Positions 1 through 8,782 of a stretch of DNA of 29,697 nt are shown here, piece by piece. Under the pieces are notes generated by a model, which saw only the letters and a list, made by a program, of their open reading frames with translations, was not told the DNA's origin and searched no databases. Position 1 is the stretch's first letter; every line of letters begins with the position of its first letter. Both the position numbers and the translations under genes were made by a program. Origin of the DNA: CG-Epi1 sp964634895 (GTDB lineage Archaea > Thermoplasmatota > Poseidoniia > MGIII > CG-Epi1); the NCBI GenBank assembly GCA_964634895.1, contig CAZWJS010000017.1, positions 1 through 29,697 on the forward strand. The letters run 5' to 3'.

Positions 1-148
1 ACAAAATCATTTGAAAAATATGAGTTTTAGGAGCTTCTTCCTTAGTGACCCATCCCCTTCCTTTGTGATGAGATCCGCCATTTTGATGACAGTACAGTGC
101 ATAGATTAGAAAACACAGTCCAAGAAATAAGGAGCCAATAAATCTCAT
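1..148 (-). CDS. N-terminal part of a small membrane or secreted protein, cut by the window edge
   Basis: About 49 codons are visible on the minus strand before the sequence ends. The ATG at 148 is preceded in frame by a TGA two codons upstream, so it is the first possible start. Residues 3-20 form one hydrophobic stretch containing two cysteines, either a signal peptide or a membrane anchor. A His/Gly/Lys-rich segment follows (GGSHHKGRGW). An AT-rich box at about 165-178 lies 24 nt upstream of the ATG, so the gene may have its own leaderless promoter 30 nt after the LysE-type gene. I do not recognise the family, and the rest of the protein is outside the window. Confidence 0.5.
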   Translation of the reverse strand, partial: MRFIGSLFLGLCFLIYALYCHQNGGSHHKGRGWVTKEEAPKTHIFQMIL

Positions 149-178
149 TAATCAGCCATACATTGTTATATTTATTAT

Positions 179-817
179 TTAGAGGCCATTTTGCCAAAGA
201 TCAAACGCTCTGTAAACAAAACTAATTGCGAAAATAAACATTGCAATGCCACAAATCCTCAATGCCAATTGATACTTTTCTGCTGAAATATTTCCTTGAG
301 CTTGACTGAACAAATAGGCAATTGTGGTCTTAACTAATACTATACTTATCAGAAAAGACACAGCATAGGCAATAGGGGCTAATGGTTCCTTATCTGCAGC
401 AGTAGCCATTATTGGCCCTCCCACTAAAAACCAGAAAATATAGACGCTAGGATTCAATAAATTAGTTAGAATTCCACGCTTAAATGATTCTGAAAGATCT
501 GGGGCATCAGTATCTACTTCTGGAATTTCTGATTCAAAGCATTCCATTCCCATTTTAGTTAGAAAACAAGCTCCCAAAACTGAGATTACACACAAAACCA
601 ATGGTTGTGTTGCTACCCAACTTGCCACAAAGATACTGAGAATAATCAAAGGCCCATCTGTAAAGAATGGAGCTGAAGCTGTTCGCATACCTGCTCTAAA
701 TCCATTTGATAAAGTCTCTTTGATTACAGTTGTCATAAGAGGACCTGGTCTTATGCCCTCTACAACACCTAGTGTAATTCCTGCGATTGCAAGACTAAGG
801 ATTAGAGTAGTTTCCAT
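179..817 (-). CDS. LysE/RhtB-type amino acid exporter
   Basis: The 212-residue protein is hydrophobic throughout, with about six membrane segments. It has the family's N-terminal signature: a first helix ending in GIRPGPLMTTV, then a Gly-rich cytoplasmic stretch (NGFRAGMRTA) leading into the second helix. Length and layout match the LysE/RhtB translocators, which export amino acids or related small molecules by the membrane potential. The acidic loop after about residue 92 (ESEIPEVDTDAPDL) is the long central loop usual in the family. The gene lies 31 nt downstream of the surface-protein gene on the same strand, with GAGGAT about 8 nt before the ATG, so the two may be co-transcribed. The substrate cannot be read from the sequence. 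Confidence 0.8.
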   Translation of the reverse strand: METTLILSLAIAGITLGVVEGIRPGPLMTTVIKETLSNGFRAGMRTASAPFFTDGPLIILSIFVASWVATQPLVLCVISVLGACFLTKMGMECFESEIPEVDTDAPDLSESFKRGILTNLLNPSVYIFWFLVGGPIMATAADKEPLAPIAYAVSFLISIVLVKTTIAYLFSQAQGNISAEKYQLALRICGIAMFIFAISFVYRAFDLWQNGL

Positions 818-848
818 CTACTATATCCTCAAATTATGTCTTACCGCT

Positions 849-3143
849 CTAATTATTGAATAATCTATCTCTGTAAATGTAACCAACTGCTCCAACAGAA
901 AGCAAAACAACTGCCACGATGAGCATAATTGATGTGACATCTCTAGAATCGTCTTCAGCACTTACTGTGATAACTTTAGACAATTCATTCTTTTCTGTAG
1001 CTTCATCTATTAAATTTGTAGAATCTGCAATTACTGAAATAGTATGTGCACCAGAAACGGCAGTCCAATCTACAGTAATATTAAAATCATGTTCTGTTCC
1101 AATTGTCAAATTGGCCAACTCAGCACCATCAATCATTTTAGAAGCAATTAAAGTTCCAGACGGGTTGTCCAAATAAAATCCAACTTCAAATGCGTCTGTA
1201 ACATTCATTCCAAGTAATTTCAGATTCGCTGTCAAAGTGACTGTATCGCCTTCTTCAGGATTTTCATTACTAAATGTCAATGATGATATAAACAAATCAG
1301 GCCTTTCTCTTAGTGAAGGCTTGACTTTGTATGAAATTATATCTTCATTTCCGCTTGCATCTGCCACTACCAATTTTACATCGTAACCTTCGTCAGTAGT
1401 TTCTGAAAAAGTATGCTCTACAACTTTACCCGTAGTAGCATTCCCATCTCCAAACTCCCAACTATATGTTAAAGCTCCATCAGAATTGTCTGTAGATAAA
1501 CCTGCATCAAATTTTGTTGCGACATCTTCAAGTGCCGAATTTGGAAAAGTTTCACCGTCCAACTCATACGACCAATTGAATTCAGCATTTGGTGCTGTGA
1601 GATCTTGAACAACTATATCTTGTGAAGTAGTGTTGTAATTTCCTGCTTCATCCGTTACATTAAGAACTACTGAAAATGTTCCTGGATTATCGAATATATG
1701 ATTTGCTACTTCACCTGTGTTGGTAGTTCCATCACCAAAGTCCCAATGATAAGAAGCAACAGAAGAACTTGAATCAGTAGAAGTACTTGCATTGAAAACA
1801 ACGGTAGTGTAATCTTCATTCACATTAGTGTCATTCACTGCAGTACCATTTTCAGTTGGTGAATCCTTAGATAAGGACGCAAAGACTGCAACTGGATCAT
1901 CTCCATCTGCTATAACTGTTACAGTTGTTGAATTTGTTTGACCAAATGAATCCGAAACTGTTAATTGAATTTCATGAGTACCTGCCACAAAGGTATTATT
2001 GTAATATTCTGTGGTTTGACCGCCAGTCCAAGCATAAGTATCCAAACCAACTGGTGCAGTAGACGAAGAAGCACTAAGGTTTAGTGACTCTCCCACTCCA
2101 AGAATATAAGTTCCATCATCACTATCAGCAGAACTAGTTACAGATGCTGTAGGACCTGGATTCAATTTTATCAATTTAGTGCCCATCAATGGTAATGCTG
2201 ATTGAGCTCCAAATGAAGGTGCTGATGGGATATAAATCATATTCTTACTGGATGCCGAATTTTGACCTAATATCATATCAAAAGAATTAGTGCCACTAAC
2301 TGCAGTTAACTTCTTTACATCTGGTTTATAATCATCGTGATATGCATAAACATATACTGTAGAACTAGTATCTGGCTTTAAAATGTATGTGTAAGCTCCA
2401 TTCTTAGTTGCTTGTTCCCATGTTGAAGTGTCTAAATCATACATAAAAACTGAAGCTGAAGAGAGCCAAAAACCTTCATCATCCTTTACTCTAATACTTT
2501 GTTTATTAGCATCAGAATGAGAATCTAAAGAAATATCCCAAGAAGATTCAAAATTGAGTCCGAGATATTTTGTATAATAACCTGCAGCTTCAACTCTCAT
2601 GGCATAATCTCCTGAAGAAAGATAGCTGAAAGAATAAGAACCATTGGAATCAGTAATTGCTGACAGAGTGTAACCAACTGAAACATTGGGCCACCAAGAA
2701 TCTTCTGGGACTGAATTGTTCATGATATAAACAAATGCACCACTAATTCCCACACCATCTGTATCATTAACATATCCTGAAATATTTGTATCACCCGATG
2801 CCACTTCAACCATATTAATAGTATCTGAAAACGGTAAATCTTCTGGAATGTCCCATGAATCTAAAATTGAAAGATAACCAACTTTAGAATATCTAACCAT
2901 GTAATTTCCTGATTCTAAATTATTAAATTCAAAGCCTCCTCCACCATCAGTACTATCTGTTTTCTTGTCTCCTGAAGAAGACTCAATAATCTCAACAGAT
3001 ACACCATCAGAATTTACAAAGCCGACTACTTTAGGTTGTGTTGTTGCTGATGAATCATCAGACATTACAAGCCCTAACAAAGCTCCAGAAAGAAGCATAG
3101 TTACGGCTAACAAGGCTATTCGCGAATTTCGCTGTTCAGTCAT
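849..3143 (-). CDS. Large surface protein with carboxypeptidase-regulatory-like, PKD and CARDB domains and a C-terminal anchor
   Basis: From the ATG at 3143 the protein has 764 residues. The frame is open to 3221, but this start follows GGAGTGAT and lies downstream of a TATA box, and it opens directly with a signal peptide (charged TEQRNSR, then a hydrophobic helix). Three beta-sandwich domains of carboxypeptidase-regulatory type follow (roughly 40-320; pattern of TDxxGxYxFxxLxxGxYxxRVxAxGY). Then come about three PKD domains (roughly 340-620) with the hallmark WDFGDG and WEFGDG, and a CARDB-like domain starting at RPDLFISSL. A final hydrophobic helix ends in a short basic tail (YRDRLFNN), anchoring the protein outside the cell. 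It is Ser/Thr/Asp-rich with many N-x-S/T sites, suggesting glycosylation. It has no catalytic motif; adhesion or cell-envelope structure is the likely role. Confidence 0.8.
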   Translation of the reverse strand: MTEQRNSRIALLAVTMLLSGALLGLVMSDDSSATTQPKVVGFVNSDGVSVEIIESSSGDKKTDSTDGGGGFEFNNLESGNYMVRYSKVGYLSILDSWDIPEDLPFSDTINMVEVASGDTNISGYVNDTDGVGISGAFVYIMNNSVPEDSWWPNVSVGYTLSAITDSNGSYSFSYLSSGDYAMRVEAAGYYTKYLGLNFESSWDISLDSHSDANKQSIRVKDDEGFWLSSASVFMYDLDTSTWEQATKNGAYTYILKPDTSSTVYVYAYHDDYKPDVKKLTAVSGTNSFDMILGQNSASSKNMIYIPSAPSFGAQSALPLMGTKLIKLNPGPTASVTSSADSDDGTYILGVGESLNLSASSSTAPVGLDTYAWTGGQTTEYYNNTFVAGTHEIQLTVSDSFGQTNSTTVTVIADGDDPVAVFASLSKDSPTENGTAVNDTNVNEDYTTVVFNASTSTDSSSSVASYHWDFGDGTTNTGEVANHIFDNPGTFSVVLNVTDEAGNYNTTSQDIVVQDLTAPNAEFNWSYELDGETFPNSALEDVATKFDAGLSTDNSDGALTYSWEFGDGNATTGKVVEHTFSETTDEGYDVKLVVADASGNEDIISYKVKPSLRERPDLFISSLTFSNENPEEGDTVTLTANLKLLGMNVTDAFEVGFYLDNPSGTLIASKMIDGAELANLTIGTEHDFNITVDWTAVSGAHTISVIADSTNLIDEATEKNELSKVITVSAEDDSRDVTSIMLIVAVVLLSVGAVGYIYRDRLFNN

Positions 3144-3147
3144 ATTT

Positions 3148-3156
3148 ATCACTCCC
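3148..3156 (-). promoter_or_regulatory. Ribosome binding site fixing the start of the PKD surface protein
   Basis: Reading on the minus strand, GGGAGTGAT lies four bases before the ATG at 3143 and matches the anti-Shine-Dalgarno region of archaeal 16S rRNA. It favours this start over the upstream in-frame start at 3221. Confidence 0.6.
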
Positions 3157-3200
3157 GAAAAGACATACTCTAACTCGGGGTCCGCCGGACAAGAGCGGCA

Positions 3201-3208
3201 TTTATAAA
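3201..3208 (-). promoter_or_regulatory. TATA box of the PKD surface protein gene
   Basis: TTTATAAA is a near-consensus archaeal TATA box. A transcript starting about 25 nt downstream (near 3177) would have a leader of about 35 nt containing the ribosome binding site. It would exclude the start at 3221. Confidence 0.55.
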
Positions 3209-3266
3209 GATTGGCAACCAAGATAATGGCTAGAAAAATAGAGCTTTATTGACGATAAAGTTTGTT

Positions 3267-6128
3267 TTAAGAAACAAAAATAGCAGGTCTAAGTGGTGAA
3301 CTTTGATTAGCCTTAGAAGCTAAACGAGACACTGCTTTCTCTGCACTAAGAACTCTAACATTACAATCAAAAATCTTACTGAAAAAATCAACTGAAGATT
3401 CTAAAATTTCTAATTCATCTATTTTTTGATTATATTTACTTTGCCAACCTGGACCCAAGGAAGGAATATCCTTCAAAACCCATTTTTTCAAGAAATCTGC
3501 ACCAAATTTCTTCGATTCTGCAGGTATGAGTGGCATAACGCTCCCAATTAATTGATTTAATTTAACCTGTCCTCTATCATCAGCAATATCTCCTGCAATT
3601 TTGACTGCTTCCCACTTCCAATCTGGAGCAACAATCAAAACTACTTCTTCAGGCTTATCGATTTTAGCAAGATTAAGAATGGCTCGTGTATCTTCCATTG
3701 TCTGTTTGATTAATGATTCACCTATTAATAAATCAAGATTAGGGACCTTACCAACTGGAAATGACTGATTCAAAATAAAATCTTTTTGGCCCGAAAGTGC
3801 CCAAGCTTCTTCTGCAATATGGGGGACAATAGGTGCAATACCTCTATTAACAATAGAAATGTACTCTCTCAAAATCTCTTTGTGGGACTCACCAGTTCTC
3901 TGAATATACCATTTGAAATATTGAGGTAATTCAAAAAAGAATAGACGTGTAGATGTTCTAAACTTGAGCCTTTCTGCAGCTTTACTTGCTTTGTTTGAAA
4001 CATCGGCTAAAATTTCACGGAACCAGGCATCAACTGGATGTGAGGAATCTCTACCTTTACCTTTATTTTGTTTCACAAACTTAATCCAATTTGCTAATTT
4101 CTTGCCTGCTGTCTCCGCAAATGAAACTTCCCAATTGGGATCGTCCAATCCTTCTCCTGCATTGCAAAGTGTAAAGCGAACAACATCAGCTCCATACTTA
4201 TCAATTAATTCTTTCATAGTGAAAAAATTGCCTTTAGATTTAGACATCTTTTCACCATCGACTAAAACCCAGCCATTAACTGCAAAACCTTTTGGCCATT
4301 TATCTTTTTCAAACATTGCTGTGTGATTAAATAAACTAAAAGAAAGATGATTTTGAATCAAATCTTTACCGCTTACCCTTAAATCATAAGGATACCAATA
4401 ATTGAATTCATTTCTCCAATTAATGATGTCATGCTGTTTGAGACCGGTTTCTTCTGCTGCTATTTTGGTATTACCTTCTCCAAATATTGCCTCAAGAAGG
4501 GATTCAGAAATCTGTCCATGATCCAAATTTTGAAGATAATGAGAAACTGTGTAATATGCCATGTAAATTGTAGAATCACTTAGAGATTCAATAACCCAAT
4601 TATCATCCCATGGTAACTTTGTTCCCAAACCCTTCTCTCGTACACAGGCCCAATTGTTTAACCATTGTAAAACATATTCAAACTGACTCCTAGCCTTTGC
4701 AGGATAAAGCTCCATAGCTGCCAAAGCTTCTTCGGTCTTTTCAGTCCACTTCTCATCTCCATAAGCCAAAAACCATTGATTATCAACTATCTTAACTACA
4801 CAATCTGCCAACCACCTTGATTTAACTGGTCCTGTTAATTCATAATAAAGAACTGCTTGATTGCTATCTAATAACTTTTTCTTAACAAGTTCTCTTGCTT
4901 CTTCGACCGGCTTGCCAGCAACAAAATCTGTTGTGTTCAACATAACTCCATGATTAAAACTATGAAGATATAATTCCTGCTTAGCTTTCTCTAATTTAGC
5001 TCGTTGAGACTGACTTTTGATTCCTAAATCTTTACACAATTTTGGTGCAGGTAAAGTTCCCATTTCTCCAGAATCTAAAATCGCTATAGGTTTAATAGTT
5101 GTAATGTATTCATTGTCTAAATTCCATTTTTTACATTCTTTCTCAGAATTCTGGAGATCAACAAGACCTTGATAATCATCTGGTGAATCACTTGGAACTG
5201 AAGTTACTATACCTGAACCTATAGATGCATCGCAAAATTTAGCAGGAAGAACGATTATCTCTTTTTTAATTTCAGGAGCTTGGTACTTCTTTCCGACTAA
5301 ATCACTTCCTTGAACTTCGCCTAATTCTTCGACAACATGACCTTGTAAACGCAACTTAAATGGCATTTTTTGAGACATTATCCATGTTTCATTGCCAACT
5401 TTAGCCTTGGTATAGGTCCCTTTACCATCAACCCAAATATTTGTTTGACCAAATACAGTCTCTGGTCTAAGAGTGGCTGCAACCAAGTAATCTTCTTCAC
5501 CCTTAAATTTCAAGAGTGTATATTCCTGCGGAGTTTCTCCTTCACCTGAAAGGCGATCATGATCTCCAACTACAGTTTCTCTTTTAGGGCACCAAACAAC
5601 TGGAAAAGTTCCCTTGATTAGATTTTTACGTGAAAGCAATTTATTGAATTGCCATCGAATAAATTTGTCATAAGGTGGATTGAGGCTAGTAGTTATGAAA
5701 CTACGACGCCAATCAACGGATGCTCCGAATTTCTTAAGATCTTGAATTGCCTTATTTGGAAAATGTTTAGTCCATTCTTCAGGTTTTGAGAATTTCTTTA
5801 TGAGGCCCTTACTTAGGCCCATCTGTTCAAGTGCTTTAATCTGTGTTTCTTCACCTTCTTTAACTCTTTGAGCAGCAGCTACAATAGGAGTTCCTGTGCA
5901 ATGAAAAGCAAAAGGGAAAAGAACATTCTTGTCTTTCATTCTCTGGTATCTTGATACCATATCAGCTCTAAGGTAAGTAAAAGCGTGACCTAGATGCAAA
6001 TAACCATTCATATAGGGATAAGGGCAATTAACAAAATATTTTTCTTGACTGTCGTCTGGAATTGACTCAAAAAGCTTCGCTTCGTCCCATTTTTTCTGCC
6101 ATTTAGACTCCAATGACTTCGGATTCAC
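3267..6128 (-). CDS. leuS: Leucyl-tRNA synthetase, archaeal type
   Basis: This 953-residue class I synthetase charges tRNA-Leu. The start MNPKSLESKWQKKWDEAKLF is typical of archaeal/eukaryal LeuRS. The HIGH signature is HLGH at residues 45-48, and KMSKSKGN lies at 627-634. The editing (CP1) domain sits between them, with the LRPETVFGQTNIWV segment near residue 220 that is characteristic of archaeal LeuRS. The family's C-terminal extension is complete. The start is GTG at 6128. An ATG overlapping it is out of frame and runs straight into TGA. A TATA-like box 27 nt upstream suggests a leaderless transcript. The gene diverges from the endonuclease IV-like gene and is the last minus-strand gene before it. 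Confidence 0.97.
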   Translation of the reverse strand: MNPKSLESKWQKKWDEAKLFESIPDDSQEKYFVNCPYPYMNGYLHLGHAFTYLRADMVSRYQRMKDKNVLFPFAFHCTGTPIVAAAQRVKEGEETQIKALEQMGLSKGLIKKFSKPEEWTKHFPNKAIQDLKKFGASVDWRRSFITTSLNPPYDKFIRWQFNKLLSRKNLIKGTFPVVWCPKRETVVGDHDRLSGEGETPQEYTLLKFKGEEDYLVAATLRPETVFGQTNIWVDGKGTYTKAKVGNETWIMSQKMPFKLRLQGHVVEELGEVQGSDLVGKKYQAPEIKKEIIVLPAKFCDASIGSGIVTSVPSDSPDDYQGLVDLQNSEKECKKWNLDNEYITTIKPIAILDSGEMGTLPAPKLCKDLGIKSQSQRAKLEKAKQELYLHSFNHGVMLNTTDFVAGKPVEEARELVKKKLLDSNQAVLYYELTGPVKSRWLADCVVKIVDNQWFLAYGDEKWTEKTEEALAAMELYPAKARSQFEYVLQWLNNWACVREKGLGTKLPWDDNWVIESLSDSTIYMAYYTVSHYLQNLDHGQISESLLEAIFGEGNTKIAAEETGLKQHDIINWRNEFNYWYPYDLRVSGKDLIQNHLSFSLFNHTAMFEKDKWPKGFAVNGWVLVDGEKMSKSKGNFFTMKELIDKYGADVVRFTLCNAGEGLDDPNWEVSFAETAGKKLANWIKFVKQNKGKGRDSSHPVDAWFREILADVSNKASKAAERLKFRTSTRLFFFELPQYFKWYIQRTGESHKEILREYISIVNRGIAPIVPHIAEEAWALSGQKDFILNQSFPVGKVPNLDLLIGESLIKQTMEDTRAILNLAKIDKPEEVVLIVAPDWKWEAVKIAGDIADDRGQVKLNQLIGSVMPLIPAESKKFGADFLKKWVLKDIPSLGPGWQSKYNQKIDELEILESSVDFFSKIFDCNVRVLSAEKAVSRLASKANQSSPLRPAIFVS

Positions 6129-6150
6129 ATATCGGGAGAAGAGACGGCAT

Positions 6151-6160
6151 TAAAAACTTA
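6151..6160 (-). promoter_or_regulatory. TATA-like box of leuS
   Basis: On the minus strand this reads TAAGTTTTTA, centred about 27 nt upstream of the GTG start. With no clear ribosome binding site, this fits a leaderless leuS mRNA. Confidence 0.45.
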
Positions 6161-6250
6161 GACAAAATACGCCGCAGAAAAGAAAATACGGCAAAAAATG
6201 GCCAAAAGTAACCAATAGTAATTATAGGACCGCTCAATCCGCGGTGAACG

Positions 6251-7156
6251 ATGATACGCTTCGGGCCTGCAGGAATACCTCTTTCTTGCAAAGGGAGAAC
6301 TATTAGAGACGGAATAGAAGATGTACATGCGCTGGGATTACACTGCATGGAAATTCAATTAGTTAGAGGAAAATATGTTGACGAATTAGATGATTTTGAA
6401 GAGCTTGGAGGCATTGCACAATCCCTTGATATTCACATGGCAATTCACGCCCCATATTACATGGATTTCTTAGGTAATGGATATATGCGAAATAAATCCA
6501 AAAAATTCTTAGAGTTTGCAGGAGATGTCGGAAACAAAATAGGTGCTCGAAAAGTGGTTACCCACATTGGCCCTTACAATGGAATTTCTTCTGAAGAAGC
6601 AATAAACACATTAGTGCCTCTTTTCAGAGAATTAAGAAACCACTACTTGGCAAACAATTACAGCCCAACAATTGGTGTAGAATTATCTGGAAAACCTGAT
6701 TTGTTTGGAAGTATAAGAGAAGTAACTGAATTATGTAGGAAAGTAAAGGGAATTATTCCTGTAATTAATTGGCCCCATTTACACGCTAGAGGTAATCGAT
6801 GGCTAAATGATCGGGAGAGTTTCAAACGTGTTTTTGATTATTTGCAGGCATCACTTGGCCTAGAAAAATTTTACACCCACTTCTCAGGTGTTGAATTTGA
6901 TATTGAGGGAAATGAAAGACATTACTCTCCAATTAAAAAAGGTGAAATTAAATTCGAATATTTGGCTGAGGTTATACTTGAAAATAATTATAATGTAATA
7001 ACTATCTCAGATTCACCTTTAATGGAACATGATGCAATGTACATGAAATTGATTATGGAAAGGGTTGAGGCTAGAAGACAAGAAAGAGTTGCTCGTCGTG
7101 AAGCCTCTGAAAAAATTAAAGAATCTAGAAAAGCCGCTGCTGAAGCTGAAAATTAG
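6251..7156 (+). CDS. Endonuclease IV-like / xylose isomerase-like TIM-barrel protein
   Basis: The 301-residue protein has the AP-endonuclease family 2 fold. Its metal-site residues follow the order of endonuclease IV: H66 (IHAPYY), H105 (VTHIGPY), E144 (GVELSG), N173 and H176 (INWPHLHARG), H210 (THFSG), E222 and H224 (NERHYSP), and D254 near the last strand. Several Asp/Glu ligands of the true enzyme are swapped conservatively (N173 for Asp, E222 for Asp, D254 for Glu), so either a DNA repair nuclease or a sugar-phosphate isomerase-like enzyme is possible. Residues about 268-301 form a highly charged helical tail rich in Arg, Lys, Glu and Ala, beyond the barrel. ATG 6251 is preceded by GGTGA, and a TATA-like AATTATA lies about 30 nt upstream. 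The next gene downstream is 5S rRNA. Confidence 0.75.
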   Translation: MIRFGPAGIPLSCKGRTIRDGIEDVHALGLHCMEIQLVRGKYVDELDDFEELGGIAQSLDIHMAIHAPYYMDFLGNGYMRNKSKKFLEFAGDVGNKIGARKVVTHIGPYNGISSEEAINTLVPLFRELRNHYLANNYSPTIGVELSGKPDLFGSIREVTELCRKVKGIIPVINWPHLHARGNRWLNDRESFKRVFDYLQASLGLEKFYTHFSGVEFDIEGNERHYSPIKKGEIKFEYLAEVILENNYNVITISDSPLMEHDAMYMKLIMERVEARRQERVARREASEKIKESRKAAAEAEN

Positions 7157-7174
7157 ACCTTGATTTAAGTCAAA

Positions 7175-7183
7175 TAATATATA
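7175..7183 (+). promoter_or_regulatory. TATA box of the 5S rRNA gene
   Basis: TAATATATA is centred about 26 nt upstream of the predicted 5S rRNA 5' end. It is one of the strongest TATA boxes in the window and shows that the 5S gene is transcribed on its own. Confidence 0.7.
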
Positions 7184-7204
7184 CAGCCGCTAAATCGAGA
7201 GCTG

Positions 7205-7323
<119 letters not shown>

Positions 7324-7324
7324 C

Positions 7325-7330
7325 TTTTTT
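7325..7330 (+). terminator. Oligo-T terminator of 5S rRNA
   Basis: Six T residues follow the 5S 3' end directly, the usual archaeal intrinsic termination signal. The next gene starts 42 nt later with its own AT-rich promoter. Confidence 0.55.
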
Positions 7331-7372
7331 CAAGATAACTTCCATATAGACACACTAATTGAATAATCAAAC

Positions 7373-8746
7373 ATGGATGCAAAAGAAGTAACTGATGCAT
7401 TAGCCACGGTGACTGATTCCTATTTTAACAAAGATATCATAAGTCTTGGTTACGTAAAGGGTATGTCCCTTGGAAAAGATACTCTTCGATTTTCTCTAAG
7501 ATTACCTGCACCACTTATGCCGACTCATGATGAACTAGCTCAGAAATGTAGGGAAGCTCTTCAGAATGTTGAAGATATTGAAAAAATCGAAATAAAAAAA
7601 GACTGGGAAGTCCAAAGATTGCCTTCACTGAATGCACCAAATACTCCAAATTCATTGAAAAATGTGAAGAATATTATAGCAATAGCTTCCGGAAAAGGTG
7701 GCGTTGGAAAATCAACTGTCACAGTTTGTATTGCTGAAGCATTTGCAAAAGCAGGTGCAAAAATTGGAATTTTGGATATAGATGTTTATGGCCCTAGTAT
7801 TCCTAATATGGTTGGATTAGGGGACCACCAATTAGGAGGGTCTCAAGAAGGAGTACTAGAACCAGTAGAGGCCCATGGAATGAAAATAATGTCAATGGGA
7901 TTCCTTGCAAACAAGGATACACCTGTTGTTTGGAGAGGGCCAATTGCTTCTCAACTTGTTCAACAATTCTTAGGGGCTGTAGATTGGGGAGAGCTGGATT
8001 ACTTGTTTGTTGACATGCCTCCCGGAACAGGTGATATTCAATTAACTTTGTCACAATCTGTTCCTTTGACTGGAGCCGTGATTATTACAACACCTCAAGA
8101 AGTAGCACATACAATTGCTGAGAAAGGATTAAGAATGTTTCAACAAGTCAAAATTCCAATTTTAGGCATAATTGAGAACATGTCTGGTTTCAAACCTCCA
8201 AATTCTGACGAAATCTTCCACATATTTGGTGAAGGTGGAGGCAGCTCTGCTTCTAAAGAATTTGACTTACCACTTCTTGGAAAAATTGCAATAAAGCAAG
8301 AACTAAGGGAAGCTATGGATAATGGTGAATTTGTTGAGGATGAAAACATTAAGTCAATCGCTTCTCTAATCGCTGTTGAAGCAATGGCCGTTGTAACAAA
8401 TGAAGAATTATCTCCATTTTCGCCTCAAGAAATTAACTTAGCTAATGATGGGAAAACGCTCGTTATCAAGTGGCAAGATAATGTGGAACATATAATTTCG
8501 TCATTCAATGTCAGATTAATGTGCCCATGTGCTCATTGTGTTGATGAAATCACTGGCGAAAAGATAGTTAAGGAATCAGATATTCCGGCTGATGTCAAAA
8601 TTACTGAATCTGCCCCTGTTGGAAGGTATGGCGTTAGATTTTCATTCACCGACCCTAGCCCTGGGGCGGGTGCTGGAATTTACACGTTCTCTTTCCTTAG
8701 AAAATTAGGTGAAAACGCCGTAAAGAACGCATCTTTTGAAGCATAA
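7373..8746 (+). CDS. HCF101-like iron-sulfur carrier ATPase (DUF59-Mrp-DUF971)
   Basis: The 457-residue protein has three parts: an N-terminal MIP18/DUF59 domain (about 1-80), a Mrp/NBP35 P-loop ATPase (about 98-340), and a C-terminal DUF971 domain (about 361-446). The ATPase has the deviant Walker A GKGGVGKST (107-115), DIDVYGPSIP (135-144) and DMPPGTGD (214-221). Mrp/NBP35 proteins bind a transferable [4Fe-4S] cluster between two subunits. This domain order is that of plant HCF101, a [4Fe-4S] scaffold. The CPxC usual in Mrp after ENMSGF is missing (KPPN at 274-277). A dense cysteine motif, CPCAHC (384-389), sits in DUF971 instead. The MIP18 domain also lacks its usual Cys. The NFU1-like gene follows 36 nt downstream, supporting a role in cluster delivery. 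Confidence 0.88.
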   Translation: MDAKEVTDALATVTDSYFNKDIISLGYVKGMSLGKDTLRFSLRLPAPLMPTHDELAQKCREALQNVEDIEKIEIKKDWEVQRLPSLNAPNTPNSLKNVKNIIAIASGKGGVGKSTVTVCIAEAFAKAGAKIGILDIDVYGPSIPNMVGLGDHQLGGSQEGVLEPVEAHGMKIMSMGFLANKDTPVVWRGPIASQLVQQFLGAVDWGELDYLFVDMPPGTGDIQLTLSQSVPLTGAVIITTPQEVAHTIAEKGLRMFQQVKIPILGIIENMSGFKPPNSDEIFHIFGEGGGSSASKEFDLPLLGKIAIKQELREAMDNGEFVEDENIKSIASLIAVEAMAVVTNEELSPFSPQEINLANDGKTLVIKWQDNVEHIISSFNVRLMCPCAHCVDEITGEKIVKESDIPADVKITESAPVGRYGVRFSFTDPSPGAGAGIYTFSFLRKLGENAVKNASFEA

Positions 8747-8751
8747 TAAGC

Positions 8752-8760
8752 CTTATTAAT
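8752..8760 (+). promoter_or_regulatory. TATA-like box upstream of the nfu gene
   Basis: CTTATTAAT lies centred 27 nt before the ATG at 8783, directly after the Mrp stop codon. The Nfu gene may therefore have its own leaderless transcript in addition to read-through. Confidence 0.4.
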
Positions 8761-8782
8761 CAGCATCAAAATAAATACTAAG

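Noticed and set aside
919..1176. Plus-strand frame inside the PKD surface protein gene
   Set aside because: It is antisense to a clear domain-rich coding sequence.
3964..4326. Plus-strand open frame inside leuS
   Set aside because: It is antisense to a well-supported synthetase and has low-complexity, reverse-complement-type composition.
6103..6348. Minus-strand open frame across the leuS/endonuclease IV promoter region
   Set aside because: It overlaps both the leuS start and the 5' part of the divergent gene, and has no family features.
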